Below, in pieces: positions 17,478 through 25,727 of a DNA stretch of 34,038 nucleotides (the first letter of the stretch is position 1; each line of letters starts with the position of its first letter). The notes under the pieces are model-generated. The model saw only the letters and a list, made by a program, of their open reading frames with translations, searched no databases and was not told where the DNA came from. Both the position numbers and the translations under genes were made by a program. Source of the stretch: an uncultured Ruminococcus sp. (GTDB taxonomy: Bacteria; Bacillota; Clostridia; Oscillospirales; Acutalibacteraceae); the NCBI GenBank assembly GCA_934476515.1, contig CAKSNZ010000022.1, forward strand, positions 1-34,038, in the 5' to 3' direction.

Positions 17478-17507
17478 CAACAAAACCCACCTAAGTGATT
17501 AGGTGGG
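17478..17507 (-). terminator. Terminator closing the early operon
   Basis: A perfect 9-bp stem (CCCACCTAA / TTAGGTGGG, loop TCAC on the - strand, 17486-17507) is followed by TTTTGTTGT. It is 58 nt after the stop of the DUF1492 gene. Confidence 0.8.
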
Positions 17508-17565
17508 CAATGCTGAATTTTTACAAGAGGAATAGTAGAAGTGAAAATCATTCTTGCAATCTTAT

Positions 17566-18036
17566 CTATCTCTTTCGGTTTTCCATAATATCATTATAGC
17601 ACTTGTTAGGGTGTCTTTTAATGTCCTCTTTTAAAATTTCTGAAAAATCTTGTAAGGCTCTGCCATGAACCTTGTACACATATCTCAAATCATAATTCAT
17701 ACAATCAGCTACCTGCTCCCATGTTTTATGATTTAGGTAATACTCTGTCAGAACTGTTTTATATCGTTCATCAGTCAGCATATGTATAAGGGTTCTGGCT
17801 TGTTCCTTTAATTCTACAAGTCCGGCAATTTCTTCATTGATTTTGTCTTGTAATAAAACAATCTTATCAATAATCTTTGTAAAGTCACCACCACTACCGG
17901 AACTCTGTACCCTTTCACCTTGGCTCTGTGGACTTACTTGTAATGACTTTAGCTTTAGGTGATACAGTTCATCATTCTTAGTATTAATGCTTATATCAGC
18001 AAACCTTACACGATTAAGGTACTCTTTAGCATTCAT
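17566..18036 (-). CDS. DUF1492 / ArpU-like late transcription regulator
   Basis: 156 residues from ATG 18036 (MNAKEYLNRVRFADISINTK), the usual family start, with GGAAGG 10 nt upstream. A longer reading from 18081 is in frame but lacks the family's look. The N-terminal half is a helix bundle; residues about 100-145 (LTDERYKTVLTEYYLNHKTWEQVADCMNY then YVYKVHGRALQDF) form a sigma-70 region 4-like helix-turn-helix. Such proteins (ArpU/RinA/DUF1492 group) switch on late genes in Firmicute phages. It is the last gene of the early operon, just upstream of the packaging genes, as expected. Confidence 0.85.
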   Translation of the reverse strand: MNAKEYLNRVRFADISINTKNDELYHLKLKSLQVSPQSQGERVQSSGSGGDFTKIIDKIVLLQDKINEEIAGLVELKEQARTLIHMLTDERYKTVLTEYYLNHKTWEQVADCMNYDLRYVYKVHGRALQDFSEILKEDIKRHPNKCYNDIMENRKR

Positions 18037-18067
18037 TGTTTCACGTCCTTCCATTGTATTGACACAC

Positions 18068-18346
18068 TCATAATTTACCACTTTCCACGTCTAAAGTAAC
18101 TATTGTGTAGTCTTGCCCGGTATCTGCATTATATCGACTATATAAAGTAACAATCCATCCTTTATCTTTCAACTCGTCCATAATGCTTTTAGGGACGGTT
18201 ATGTTACTGTTACTTAGCTGTTCTCTAACCATACACCTTTTACCGTATGATAAAAAAGCGTTTCTTTTGCCCCATATTTTAATTAAGTCATTGAAATAGT
18301 TACGCCACTCTTCTTCAATAATTTCTTTTGCTGTAACAAATTCCAT
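18068..18346 (-). CDS. Hypothetical early phage protein, 92 aa
   Basis: ATG 18346 with GAGGAG about 9 nt upstream. The product has an N-terminal amphipathic helix (EIIEEEWRNYFNDLIKIW), a middle with KRCMVREQLSNSNITVPKSIMDELKDKGW (helix, turn, helix) and a C-terminal beta pair (TIVTLDVESGKL). The helical middle could be a small DNA-binding unit, but I do not recognise a family. 18347-18447 upstream holds an SD and TATAAT-like AT-rich sequence but no convincing further gene. Confidence 0.6.
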   Translation of the reverse strand: MEFVTAKEIIEEEWRNYFNDLIKIWGKRNAFLSYGKRCMVREQLSNSNITVPKSIMDELKDKGWIVTLYSRYNADTGQDYTIVTLDVESGKL

Positions 18347-18447
18347 TATCTTTCATCTCCTCTTTTACCTTGACGTCAATAGCTTTCTGACAAACCCTTC
18401 CACAAACTTGAAATAGTCATAGTTAGTAATTATACTCACTATTTAGA

Positions 18448-18654
18448 TTATACATAATAATGAATATCATCTAATTGACTTCTGTGAGCTAAAAAGAACA
18501 TTTCAGTATCACAGTTTTGTACAATCCAAATCTCGGATTGCTCCGATAAAGGTTCTATTATTTCAACCATTGTATCATCATTTGTTGTATGATATGTTGC
18601 ATATAATGTATGCATATAATAATCATACAAACTAGTTTCACATTTTCTACTCAT
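18448..18654 (-). CDS. Hypothetical early protein, 68 aa
   Basis: ATG 18654 (MSRKCETSLYDYYMHTLY) is preferred over 18675, because GGGGAG lies 7 nt upstream and the gene then overlaps its upstream neighbour by only 8 nt. The product is acidic with many Tyr/Asp/Glu and ends in AHRSQLDDIHYYV. No family or motif recognised. It sits in the small-gene run between the helicase and the late regulator. Confidence 0.55.
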   Translation of the reverse strand: MSRKCETSLYDYYMHTLYATYHTTNDDTMVEIIEPLSEQSEIWIVQNCDTEMFFLAHRSQLDDIHYYV

Positions 18655-18922
18655 ATGCAATCTCCCCACTTTCAATCTTAGCTCTATACTGACCGTAGCT
18701 TAGCCTTGTACCGTTTTCCTCATTGTACTTATGTAGGTTATACAAAGTACGGTTAAGGTTATGTTCTCTTGACTGCTTTGGTGTTTTAGCTTGTTCTTGC
18801 TTTAGCCTTTGGTTATTCACTCTGTTGTGTGTCTTTACACACTCATAACTGCAAAACTTTGCATTGTGGTTTCTTGCAGTAAATTCATTTCCACATACTG
18901 CACATACTCTCTTAATTTCCAT
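18647..18922 (-). CDS. Small zinc-finger protein
   Basis: 91 residues. The N-terminus has CAVCGNEF...KFCSYEC (Cys 7, 10, 24 and 28), a clear four-Cys zinc-binding knuckle of the kind common in small phage proteins. The rest is basic and helical (NNQRLKQEQAKTPKQSREHNLNR is part of it) and ends in LSYGQYRAKIESGEI. It starts 12 nt after the helicase stop, with AAAGGA upstream. Probably binds nucleic acid; the exact role is unknown. Confidence 0.72.
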   Translation of the reverse strand: MEIKRVCAVCGNEFTARNHNAKFCSYECVKTHNRVNNQRLKQEQAKTPKQSREHNLNRTLYNLHKYNEENGTRLSYGQYRAKIESGEIAYE

Positions 18923-18933
18923 ATTCTTTTCCT

Positions 18934-20292
18934 TTACTTTTCATACTTTGCTTTAAGGGACTTTAATAGGTCCTCTTGTACATTTGCTTTACCTTGTAAG
19001 CTGTTCAAAACTCTTTCATCACAAGTGCCTTCTGTAATCAGATGATGGATAATTACTGCATTCTGCTGACCTTGTCTATATAGTCTTGCATTAGCCTGTT
19101 GGTAAAGCTCCAAACTCCATGTTAAACCGTACCACACAATAATATTGCCACCGGCTTGTAAGTTAAGTCCATGACCTGCACCGGCAGGATGTGCTAAAAG
19201 TAATGGTATTTCTCCCTTATTCCAACTTTCAATATCTGCTGAACTTTCCAGCTTTTTGGCAAACTTAAACCTTTCCTTTATTCTTTCAAGGTCGTGTCTG
19301 AAACTGTAAAAACATAAGATAGGTTTACCGTTTGCAGTATCAAGTAATTCAGAAAGTGCATCTAACTTCTGATTATTAGCCACCACATAACTGCCGTTTT
19401 CCATATACATTGCACCGTTGCTATACTGCAACAGTTTGTTTGTTAAGGTTGCGGCAGTAGTTGCATTTACTTCACCCTCGGCAAACTCTATGTAGCTATC
19501 ATGTTCAAACTTTTCATAAGCCAGTTGTTGCTCAGGTGTCATCTTAACGCTGATAATCGAATCAATCCTTTGTGGCATATCTAGCCAATCTTCTGCTTTC
19601 ATAGACACACATATGTCTGAAATTTTATCCATAATAGCTTTTTCTGAATTTTCCTTTAACTTGTAATTGAAAATGGTTGTTTGGTTTCTTTGGTTAGGTG
19701 TGAAATATCTTTCACGATAACCTGAAACAGTTTTACCTAACCTTTCGCCACTGTCAATAAGGTACATCTGACTCCATAAGTCAATTAATCCGTTTGGTGC
19801 AGGTGTGCCGGTAAGTCCAACAACTCTTTTACTTCTTGTTATGTACTTTCTTAATGCTCTAAACCTTTGTGCTTTTGGCGACTTAAAGGAAGAAAGTTCA
19901 TCAATAACCACCATATCAAAGAACCAACCGTCACCAACGCTTGAAAGTTCATTAGTCAGCCACACAACATTTTCACGATTGATAATATACACATCAGCCT
20001 CTTGTGCTAAAGCTAATCTTCTTTTCCTAGGTGAACCTAAAATCTTTACTACACTTAAATCTTTTAGGTGGTCCCACTTTTCGCACTCTCTGCTCCATGT
20101 ATCTTCTGCAACTCTTAAAGGTGCAATAACTAAAACCTTTGATATTTCAAATTGATTGTAAATTAGGTCCTCAATAGCTGTTAATGTTATTACAGTCTTA
20201 CCAAGTCCCATATCAAGAAAAAGTCCACATCTTGGTGTGTTGTAAATTTTCTCTATTGCCATACTCTGATACTTATGAGGAATAAACTTCAT
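18934..20292 (-). CDS. SNF2/DEAD-type helicase
   Basis: 452 residues from ATG 20292 (AAGGAG 8 nt upstream; the in-frame GTG 20301 touches the SD). Superfamily 2 motifs in order: Walker A DMGLGKT (27-33), Ia VIAPLR (55-60), DELS Walker B (131-134), TGTP motif III (161-164), and motif VI QANARLYRQGQ (399-409). This is the SNF2-like helicase common in Firmicute phage replication modules, usually found next to a VRR-NUC nuclease as here. Likely role in replication, fork remodelling or recombination. It overlaps the VRR-NUC gene by about 20 nt. Confidence 0.92.
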   Translation of the reverse strand: MKFIPHKYQSMAIEKIYNTPRCGLFLDMGLGKTVITLTAIEDLIYNQFEISKVLVIAPLRVAEDTWSRECEKWDHLKDLSVVKILGSPRKRRLALAQEADVYIINRENVVWLTNELSSVGDGWFFDMVVIDELSSFKSPKAQRFRALRKYITRSKRVVGLTGTPAPNGLIDLWSQMYLIDSGERLGKTVSGYRERYFTPNQRNQTTIFNYKLKENSEKAIMDKISDICVSMKAEDWLDMPQRIDSIISVKMTPEQQLAYEKFEHDSYIEFAEGEVNATTAATLTNKLLQYSNGAMYMENGSYVVANNQKLDALSELLDTANGKPILCFYSFRHDLERIKERFKFAKKLESSADIESWNKGEIPLLLAHPAGAGHGLNLQAGGNIIVWYGLTWSLELYQQANARLYRQGQQNAVIIHHLITEGTCDERVLNSLQGKANVQEDLLKSLKAKYEK

Positions 20293-20554
20293 CAACAACA
20301 CTCCTTACCTTTTCTTTACTGTCGGCAGTATAAACCTTTGCACCCAGAGAAGAAAAAAGTGTATGTACTCTTGTCTGTTCCGGTCTTGGCTTTTTGCCCT
20401 TTGCCTTTAGTTCAATAAAGAAGATCTTACCTTGTGGAAGTATTACAATTCTGTCCGGCAAACCTCTCATACTGGCAGATATGAACTTTAGGCATAACCC
20501 ACCTTTATCTTTCACATATCTTATTAGGTATTTTTCCACATTTGCCTCTTGCAT
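20273..20554 (-). CDS. VRR-NUC domain nuclease
   Basis: 93 residues, a complete minimal VRR-NUC domain (PF08774). It shows GLPDR (31-35, Asp34), FFIELKAKGKK (Glu48 and Lys50) and the helix with Gln60 (RPEQTRVH). These are the PD-(D/E)xK catalytic positions. Phage versions act as structure-specific or Holliday junction nucleases with the adjacent SNF2 helicase. AAAGGA lies about 12 nt upstream of ATG 20554, at the edge of the large dyad. Confidence 0.9.
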   Translation of the reverse strand: MQEANVEKYLIRYVKDKGGLCLKFISASMRGLPDRIVILPQGKIFFIELKAKGKKPRPEQTRVHTLFSSLGAKVYTADSKEKVRSVVDEVYSS

Positions 20555-20579
20555 TTCTATAAATTCCTTTCTTTGTTGT

Positions 20580-20826
20580 AAATCTGTTTACATAAATTTT
20601 CCCATAGGAATGGGACTTACTGTCATTATGTAAACAATGTAAACAGAAAATCTATAAACTATCATTGAATATAGAATTTATAGAATTAAATAGCCCCAAT
20701 AATTTCTATAATCTCTATAATTCAATATACTTTATGTAAAAAAGTGTTTACACTGTTTACAATTACTTAAAAAGCCCATTCCTAAGCCATTTTTAGCGTA
20801 AACAGATTTTTATTATTTTGTTTACA
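20580..20826. repeat. Large symmetric dyad with TGTTTACA iterons; candidate replication origin
   Basis: The 267-nt gap between primase and VRR-NUC genes is one imperfect inverted repeat centred at about 20695. In mirrored order from outside in: CTGTTTACA (20584-20592) with GTAAACAG (20798-20805); AGGAATGGG (20606-20614) with CCCATTCCT (20775-20783); two TGTAAACA (20629-20636, 20638-20645) with two TGTTTACA (20754-20761, 20745-20752); and AT-rich TATAGAA repeats (20665-20685) with TTCTATAA repeats (20704-20725). A further octamer lies at 20819-20826 over the primase stop. Iterons around an AT-rich core, beside the primase and with no gene inside, fit an origin. A regulatory RNA or an inserted palindromic element are alternatives. 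Confidence 0.6.
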
Positions 20827-23224
20827 CTTTCCTTTTAAAGCCCCTTTGAATACCATACAGATTACCAAATCTTTGGGTACTATTTTTCACCTGCTCCCAT
20901 TCTCCTGTACGGTTAATGATGTCTTTGATTTCTTTACTTTTCTGATAGTTAAAATCTTTCCTATCACCACCAAAAGCCTCACACCACACTTCAAGTGGGC
21001 AAACCTTATCCCTTACAACTGCGCCTTCTTCTTTAACACCAAAGTCATTGCCGTTAAGGAATAACCGTCTGTCGCTTAAGTCCATTTTCCCCCAATTCTC
21101 AGGTAGTAAAGTGTTGAGATACTTAACCACATCACCGGTTAGAGGACTTTCTTCAAAGTGCTGATTCTGTTCTTGCTCTGATAGTTTTCTTAATTCATCA
21201 GTATCCATATACAGTTTTTCACCCTGTTTATAAATCTGTACAACCTCAGCCCATATTTGGTCTATTTCATAGTCTGTTAAGTCCTCAAAAACATTTTTTA
21301 CTGCTCTTTCAATATGAACATCAATAGGAAAAAATCTTCTGTTACCTGTTGTATCTCGTAAAAATTCGTGTTGGTTAGTAGTACCCACAAAGATACATTG
21401 TCTTTTTCTAACCTCTGTATGGTGTCCGTATGCTGCACGATAAGCGTCCTCTGACTTTGCAGTAAAGTGCTTAACTGCCTCTACTTCGTTTCTTCTAAGT
21501 GCTGACAGTTCGGCAATTTCAATTATCCAAAAGCCTTGTAACTGTTCGTATGCCTCTTTGCCTTGCACAGTTGTCAAAGTATCACTAAACCAATGTTTCC
21601 CAAGTTTTCGTATAATGTAACTTTTGCCACAACCTTGTGGACCTACTAACACAAGTACATTGTCATACTTAACACCGGGATTAAAAATTCTTGCCACACC
21701 GGCAGTAAGCATTTTCCTAGTTGATGCCCTAGTGTATAAATTGTCATCAGCACCCAGGTAATCTATAAACAAGGTTTCTGCCCTGCTTATACCGTCCCAT
21801 TCAAGACTTGATAAATAGTCCTGTACCGGGTTGTACTGATTAGCCATACTGACTAAGGTCCATGCGTCCTGAATTGATGCTTTACTTTTAATACCGTATA
21901 GGCTTTCTGTATAGTGTCTTAGTCCTGCATCATCTGTATCAGTCCATTCTCTCTGTTCGTCTGTCTTGTCCCATGGCAATATACCTAAAGCCGTATGCCT
22001 TCGTGTAAATGAGTTGTATGCCATTTTGCCTTTTAACTGTCGGTCATTCTTAAAAATCTTTAGGCAGTTATCTATTGTAGGCAAATTATTATTCTTGCTA
22101 TCTGTTGCAAGTTCAAGTATCCAATCATCATTACTACTTTCTTCACTTTCAACTATGCCCTTAAAGTCCTCTGTGCAAGACTGTGTTCTCTCTTTGTGCA
22201 TTAGTAGTCTTACTTCTTTATCCTTTGAGGCAAAGTCCTGCATAGCTAAATATGAAGGTAGTTTTACTGTGGGAGTACCTTCTTTTGCATTATCGTCTAA
22301 GTCTAAAAACTTATGTAACCTTACAAGGTCAAAAGCATTACAAAGTGTTCCACCACTTGGGTCTGTTGCGTGATTTGAATAGGCAAATTTTCCACCTTCA
22401 TAAATAACTAACCCTGCCAAGGTACTACCGTTAGTGTAGGTATATCTGTCCTGATTTTCACATGGTGAATACACATCAGGCAAAAACTTTTCTATTACAT
22501 CTCGCACATTATAGGTTCTGCAAAATGCACCTATTACACCCTTTTTTGTGGTTGGGTCTTCTTGCTTTTTTAGTAGTCTTTCTTTGTTCTTAACTGTTCT
22601 TGACGAATAAGGCCACTGTGAAACATCTTTCCAGTCTGTATAAGTGCTTAGTACCTTATCAACATCAAGTAATTTATTTTCCGAATGTTTAAATACATAT
22701 TCACCGTCAATGCTTGTACTTGCCCAGAACATTAACCTTTGAGGTTGGTATGTAGTATCATCAAACATATCAATACCAATATCCTCTGCAATGCACCTTG
22801 CAACTGCCTCATATTCGTCCGGTGTACAATCTCTTGACAGTGGAATAAGTAATCTTAATCTTGGTTTTTCCGGTGTATGTTTATGTGTGGAATAAATGCA
22901 GTATGTGTATTCTGCAAACATATCAACTGTGTCACAAAAATCTTCACTTGCAAAATCTGCGTCAAGGGTAACTATTGAACGGTAGTTTACATTTTCTCTT
23001 TTTCTTCTGCCATTCTTTAGGTTACCGGCTACAAAGCCACCAACATCCTTGATACTGTCTTGTTTTGACTTAGGTAAATTTCTATATTCACCTTGGGTTT
23101 CAGGTGTTCTGGTGGTTTTTTCAAGTCTTTTTAGTAACTCATCCCAGGTGATAGTACAGTTCTTCCACAACTTTGTATTTACACTTAAACCGGTTGCAAT
23201 ACTGAATTTTCTAATATCTACCAC
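20822..23224 (-). CDS. Primase-helicase with VapE (virulence-associated E) C-terminus
   Basis: 800 residues, AGGAG 6 nt upstream of ATG 23224. The N-terminal part looks like a primase-polymerase-type domain: TLDAD (Asp88, Asp90) followed by CIYSTHKHTPEKPRLRLLIP with His114. A middle linker includes a CHC2-like segment (NHATDPSGGTLCNAFDLVRL). The C-terminal part is the VapE P-loop ATPase with GPQGCGKS near residue 530 and the following helicase region (FWIIEIAELSALRRNEVEAVK, GTTNQHEFLRD). It likely starts and drives phage DNA replication. The dyad lies directly downstream of its stop. Confidence 0.9.
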   Translation of the reverse strand: MVDIRKFSIATGLSVNTKLWKNCTITWDELLKRLEKTTRTPETQGEYRNLPKSKQDSIKDVGGFVAGNLKNGRRKRENVNYRSIVTLDADFASEDFCDTVDMFAEYTYCIYSTHKHTPEKPRLRLLIPLSRDCTPDEYEAVARCIAEDIGIDMFDDTTYQPQRLMFWASTSIDGEYVFKHSENKLLDVDKVLSTYTDWKDVSQWPYSSRTVKNKERLLKKQEDPTTKKGVIGAFCRTYNVRDVIEKFLPDVYSPCENQDRYTYTNGSTLAGLVIYEGGKFAYSNHATDPSGGTLCNAFDLVRLHKFLDLDDNAKEGTPTVKLPSYLAMQDFASKDKEVRLLMHKERTQSCTEDFKGIVESEESSNDDWILELATDSKNNNLPTIDNCLKIFKNDRQLKGKMAYNSFTRRHTALGILPWDKTDEQREWTDTDDAGLRHYTESLYGIKSKASIQDAWTLVSMANQYNPVQDYLSSLEWDGISRAETLFIDYLGADDNLYTRASTRKMLTAGVARIFNPGVKYDNVLVLVGPQGCGKSYIIRKLGKHWFSDTLTTVQGKEAYEQLQGFWIIEIAELSALRRNEVEAVKHFTAKSEDAYRAAYGHHTEVRKRQCIFVGTTNQHEFLRDTTGNRRFFPIDVHIERAVKNVFEDLTDYEIDQIWAEVVQIYKQGEKLYMDTDELRKLSEQEQNQHFEESPLTGDVVKYLNTLLPENWGKMDLSDRRLFLNGNDFGVKEEGAVVRDKVCPLEVWCEAFGGDRKDFNYQKSKEIKDIINRTGEWEQVKNSTQRFGNLYGIQRGFKRKV

Positions 23225-23226
23225 TC

Positions 23227-25170
23227 CTAATCTTTCTTATAAAATGGTGTTTCATATGCTTCGGCTTTTAGCAGTAGTCCTTTAGCCCATGGGATAGGTT
23301 CGCCCATTATATCGGCTACTTCTTTCGCTGATGAAACACCTATAGGAACATCCAATATAACTTCATCATGAACATGGAAATTACACTTAAAACCTCTGTC
23401 CTCCAGCCTGATTATAGATTCAGCCAAGCAATCCCTTGCAAAGCCTTGTACTATATTTTCCACTAACTTTCCACCAAAGGTTTCAAGTCTTTCCCATGTA
23501 TTTTTAGTTTGGTTCATACCCATATATGTAATTGAAGGACTGCCAAACTTGTTTTCTCCTATTTGTGATTTAACATATGCGAGTTTTCTGCCTGAGGGTA
23601 ATCCAACAAATAGAATTCCTGACTGCTTATAAAATGACACACCACATTTTAATTTTTGTGGTTGTCCCTTAATTGCTAACATTGCAGAGGTTTCACACTC
23701 TTTCCAAAATGATGTTATGTGTCTGTTAGTGTTTCTCCACATATCAACTAAAGGTTGCAGTTCTTCTTCCTTTAGTCCCATTTCTAAGGCACCCATAGAT
23801 TTTAATGCACCTACAGAACCACCATAGCCAAGTGCAAGTTCTGCAATTTTGCCTTTCTGTCTTAGGTGACCGTTTATGCCGTGCTTAACTACAGGTACTT
23901 TGAACATCTGACTTGCTGATGCACAATAAATGTCTCCACCTTCTTCAAATACTTTCATTCTCCACTTTTCACCTGACAGATAGGCTACTACTCTTGCCTC
24001 AATAGCAGAGAAGTCAGACACAATAAATCTGTTGCCCTTGCTAGGTACAAAAGCTGTTCTGATAAGCTCTGAAAGGGTATTAGGCACATTGTAGAGTAGT
24101 TCAAACATTTCATAGTCACCGTCACAAACTGTCTGCCTTGCAAGTTCTAAATCTTCAATATGGTTTTGTGGCAGGTTCTGAACTTGAACCATTCTACCTG
24201 CCCATCTACCGGTACGATTAGCACCATAGAACTGAAGAATTCCCCTTATTCTGCCGTCAGAACACACACCATTTACCATAGCCTCATACTTCTTTGTTGA
24301 AGTCTTTGAAAGTTCAGACCGTAAAGACAGAACCTTTTTTAGTAGTGGGTCATTACTTTGTGAAAGTATTTCTTTCACTACCTTTTTGTTAAGGCTTTCG
24401 TAGTTGTTGCCGGTACGGTTTTCTACCCACTTTTTAAGTTGTGCAACTGAATTTGGATTTTCAAGTCCTGTTAGCTTTCTTGACAGTTCAAGGCATTTTT
24501 CTTTATGAAGTGTACTGTACTGAATAGCATTTCTAGCCATATTTACATCCACTCCAACACCTCTATCTGTAATTCTTTGGTCATACTCCCACAACCTCTG
24601 TTCATTAGGGTGTAGTGGAAATTTATCAAGTTTCCTTTTAATTTCTCTTTCAACCACTACATCCTGAATACAGTAGCTTTTGAATATTTCCCACTTTTCT
24701 ATGTTGTGTTGTGGCAAGTTTCTTGTTCTGCCACTGTTTGATTTTGTAGCCTTGCAGGGCTTAGAAAAATAATCAATACAAGCCTTACCGGTTCTGTCCT
24801 TCTGTTCTTTAAGCCCCAACACCTTTGCAACACCTGACAATGATTTTGGAAGTCCCAGTTCTGCACTTTGTATCATTGTGCAATGCCACTGACTTGATGG
24901 CATTTCTATGCCTAGATACTTCTTTAAACAAGTTCTTTCAAAGTTAGCATTAAAAGCAGTTTTGATTATTTCTCTATTCTGCAATGCTTTAATAATTTCA
25001 TCAGGTATTTTCTCACCACAAGCAGTATCAACAATCTTTACTTCTTCATTGTCAAAGGCATATGCAAAAAGCAAGATTGTAAAATCAGGTGCATCTGCAT
25101 AAGCATACACACCTGACTTTAGTAGATTAACACTGCTATAGGTTTCTATATCAATGCTCAACTCTTTCAT
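23227..25170 (-). CDS. DNA polymerase, family A
   Basis: 647 residues. The 3'-5' exonuclease has DIET (7-10) plus the later FNANFERT and YCIQDVVVE motifs. The polymerase has motif A DFSAIEARV (386-394), motif B RQKGKIAELALGYGG (437-451) and motif C HVHDEV (599-604). It is the standard replicative polymerase of this Firmicute phage module. No clear SD precedes ATG 25170, but the start is 1 nt after the DUF2815 stop, so it probably depends on translational coupling. A late nuclease domain of bacterial Pol I (5'-3' exo) is absent. Confidence 0.95.
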   Translation of the reverse strand: MKELSIDIETYSSVNLLKSGVYAYADAPDFTILLFAYAFDNEEVKIVDTACGEKIPDEIIKALQNREIIKTAFNANFERTCLKKYLGIEMPSSQWHCTMIQSAELGLPKSLSGVAKVLGLKEQKDRTGKACIDYFSKPCKATKSNSGRTRNLPQHNIEKWEIFKSYCIQDVVVEREIKRKLDKFPLHPNEQRLWEYDQRITDRGVGVDVNMARNAIQYSTLHKEKCLELSRKLTGLENPNSVAQLKKWVENRTGNNYESLNKKVVKEILSQSNDPLLKKVLSLRSELSKTSTKKYEAMVNGVCSDGRIRGILQFYGANRTGRWAGRMVQVQNLPQNHIEDLELARQTVCDGDYEMFELLYNVPNTLSELIRTAFVPSKGNRFIVSDFSAIEARVVAYLSGEKWRMKVFEEGGDIYCASASQMFKVPVVKHGINGHLRQKGKIAELALGYGGSVGALKSMGALEMGLKEEELQPLVDMWRNTNRHITSFWKECETSAMLAIKGQPQKLKCGVSFYKQSGILFVGLPSGRKLAYVKSQIGENKFGSPSITYMGMNQTKNTWERLETFGGKLVENIVQGFARDCLAESIIRLEDRGFKCNFHVHDEVILDVPIGVSSAKEVADIMGEPIPWAKGLLLKAEAYETPFYKKD

Positions 25171-25171
25171 A

Positions 25172-25723
25172 TTAATCTAGAAAATCGTCTTCATCCTCTG
25201 TAATAAGGTTGGCAAAGTCATCTTCTGCTCTACTTCTGCCACCCAGAGGCTCACCGTCATCTGTTTTCATAAGATTGTTAAGACCACAGGCAATACCCTT
25301 GTTTCCGTTTGAATTAAAGGCATAGAAAGTAATGGATGCGTAACCATAACAACCACTGTAGAACTCTGTTGGGTCAATAATAGGTCTGCCCTTACTGTCA
25401 ACTAGTCCCGGCTTTGTCTTTGCGTTAGCATTGACAAAGTACTTACCCTTGTAGTTCTCATCATCCTCTCTTTCTTCGTCACCATCTCTTAGTGGTTCTT
25501 TTAGCTTGGCAGGAATTTTGCCACCAAACTTTGAAACACCTGCCTTCTTAGCATTTTCGATAGCCTTCTTAATACTATTGATTGTCTTTGTGTCATCCTT
25601 GTCAATAAGGATTGAACAACTGTACTTTTCTTCACCCTCATTAATGCTCTTTGGTTCAAAAACATTTGCGTATGAAAATCTTACTTTACCTGTGATTACC
25701 TTTGTTTCGTTATTGTTAGCCAT
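25172..25723 (-). CDS. DUF2815 protein (phage ssDNA-binding-like)
   Basis: 183 residues, strong SD AAAGGAG. Recognised as DUF2815 from GKVRFSYANVFEPKSI, YSCSILIDKDD, then GKYFVNANAKTKPGLVD and YSGCYGYASITFYAFNSNGNKGI. The tail is very acidic (EDEDDFLD), like that of single-stranded DNA-binding proteins that recruit partners through it. It lies between the DUF2800 nuclease and the polymerase, a conserved trio. Likely replication/recombination ssDNA protein. Confidence 0.88.
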   Translation of the reverse strand: MANNNETKVITGKVRFSYANVFEPKSINEGEEKYSCSILIDKDDTKTINSIKKAIENAKKAGVSKFGGKIPAKLKEPLRDGDEEREDDENYKGKYFVNANAKTKPGLVDSKGRPIIDPTEFYSGCYGYASITFYAFNSNGNKGIACGLNNLMKTDDGEPLGGRSRAEDDFANLITEDEDDFLD

Positions 25724-25727
25724 TATT

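Noticed and set aside
18347..18447. 14-codon ORF (MTISSLWKGLSESY) in the gap upstream of the 92-residue gene
   Set aside because: No SD before its ATG and no sign of conservation that can be judged.
20580..20826. CRISPR array from the repeated TGTTTACA octamers
   Set aside because: Repeats are only 8 bp, in both orientations and mirrored about a centre; no uniform spacers.
20394..22373. + strand frames opposite VRR-NUC and primase genes (20394-20633, 21966-22373)
   Set aside because: Opposite strand of strong genes; hydrophobic shadow composition and no SD.
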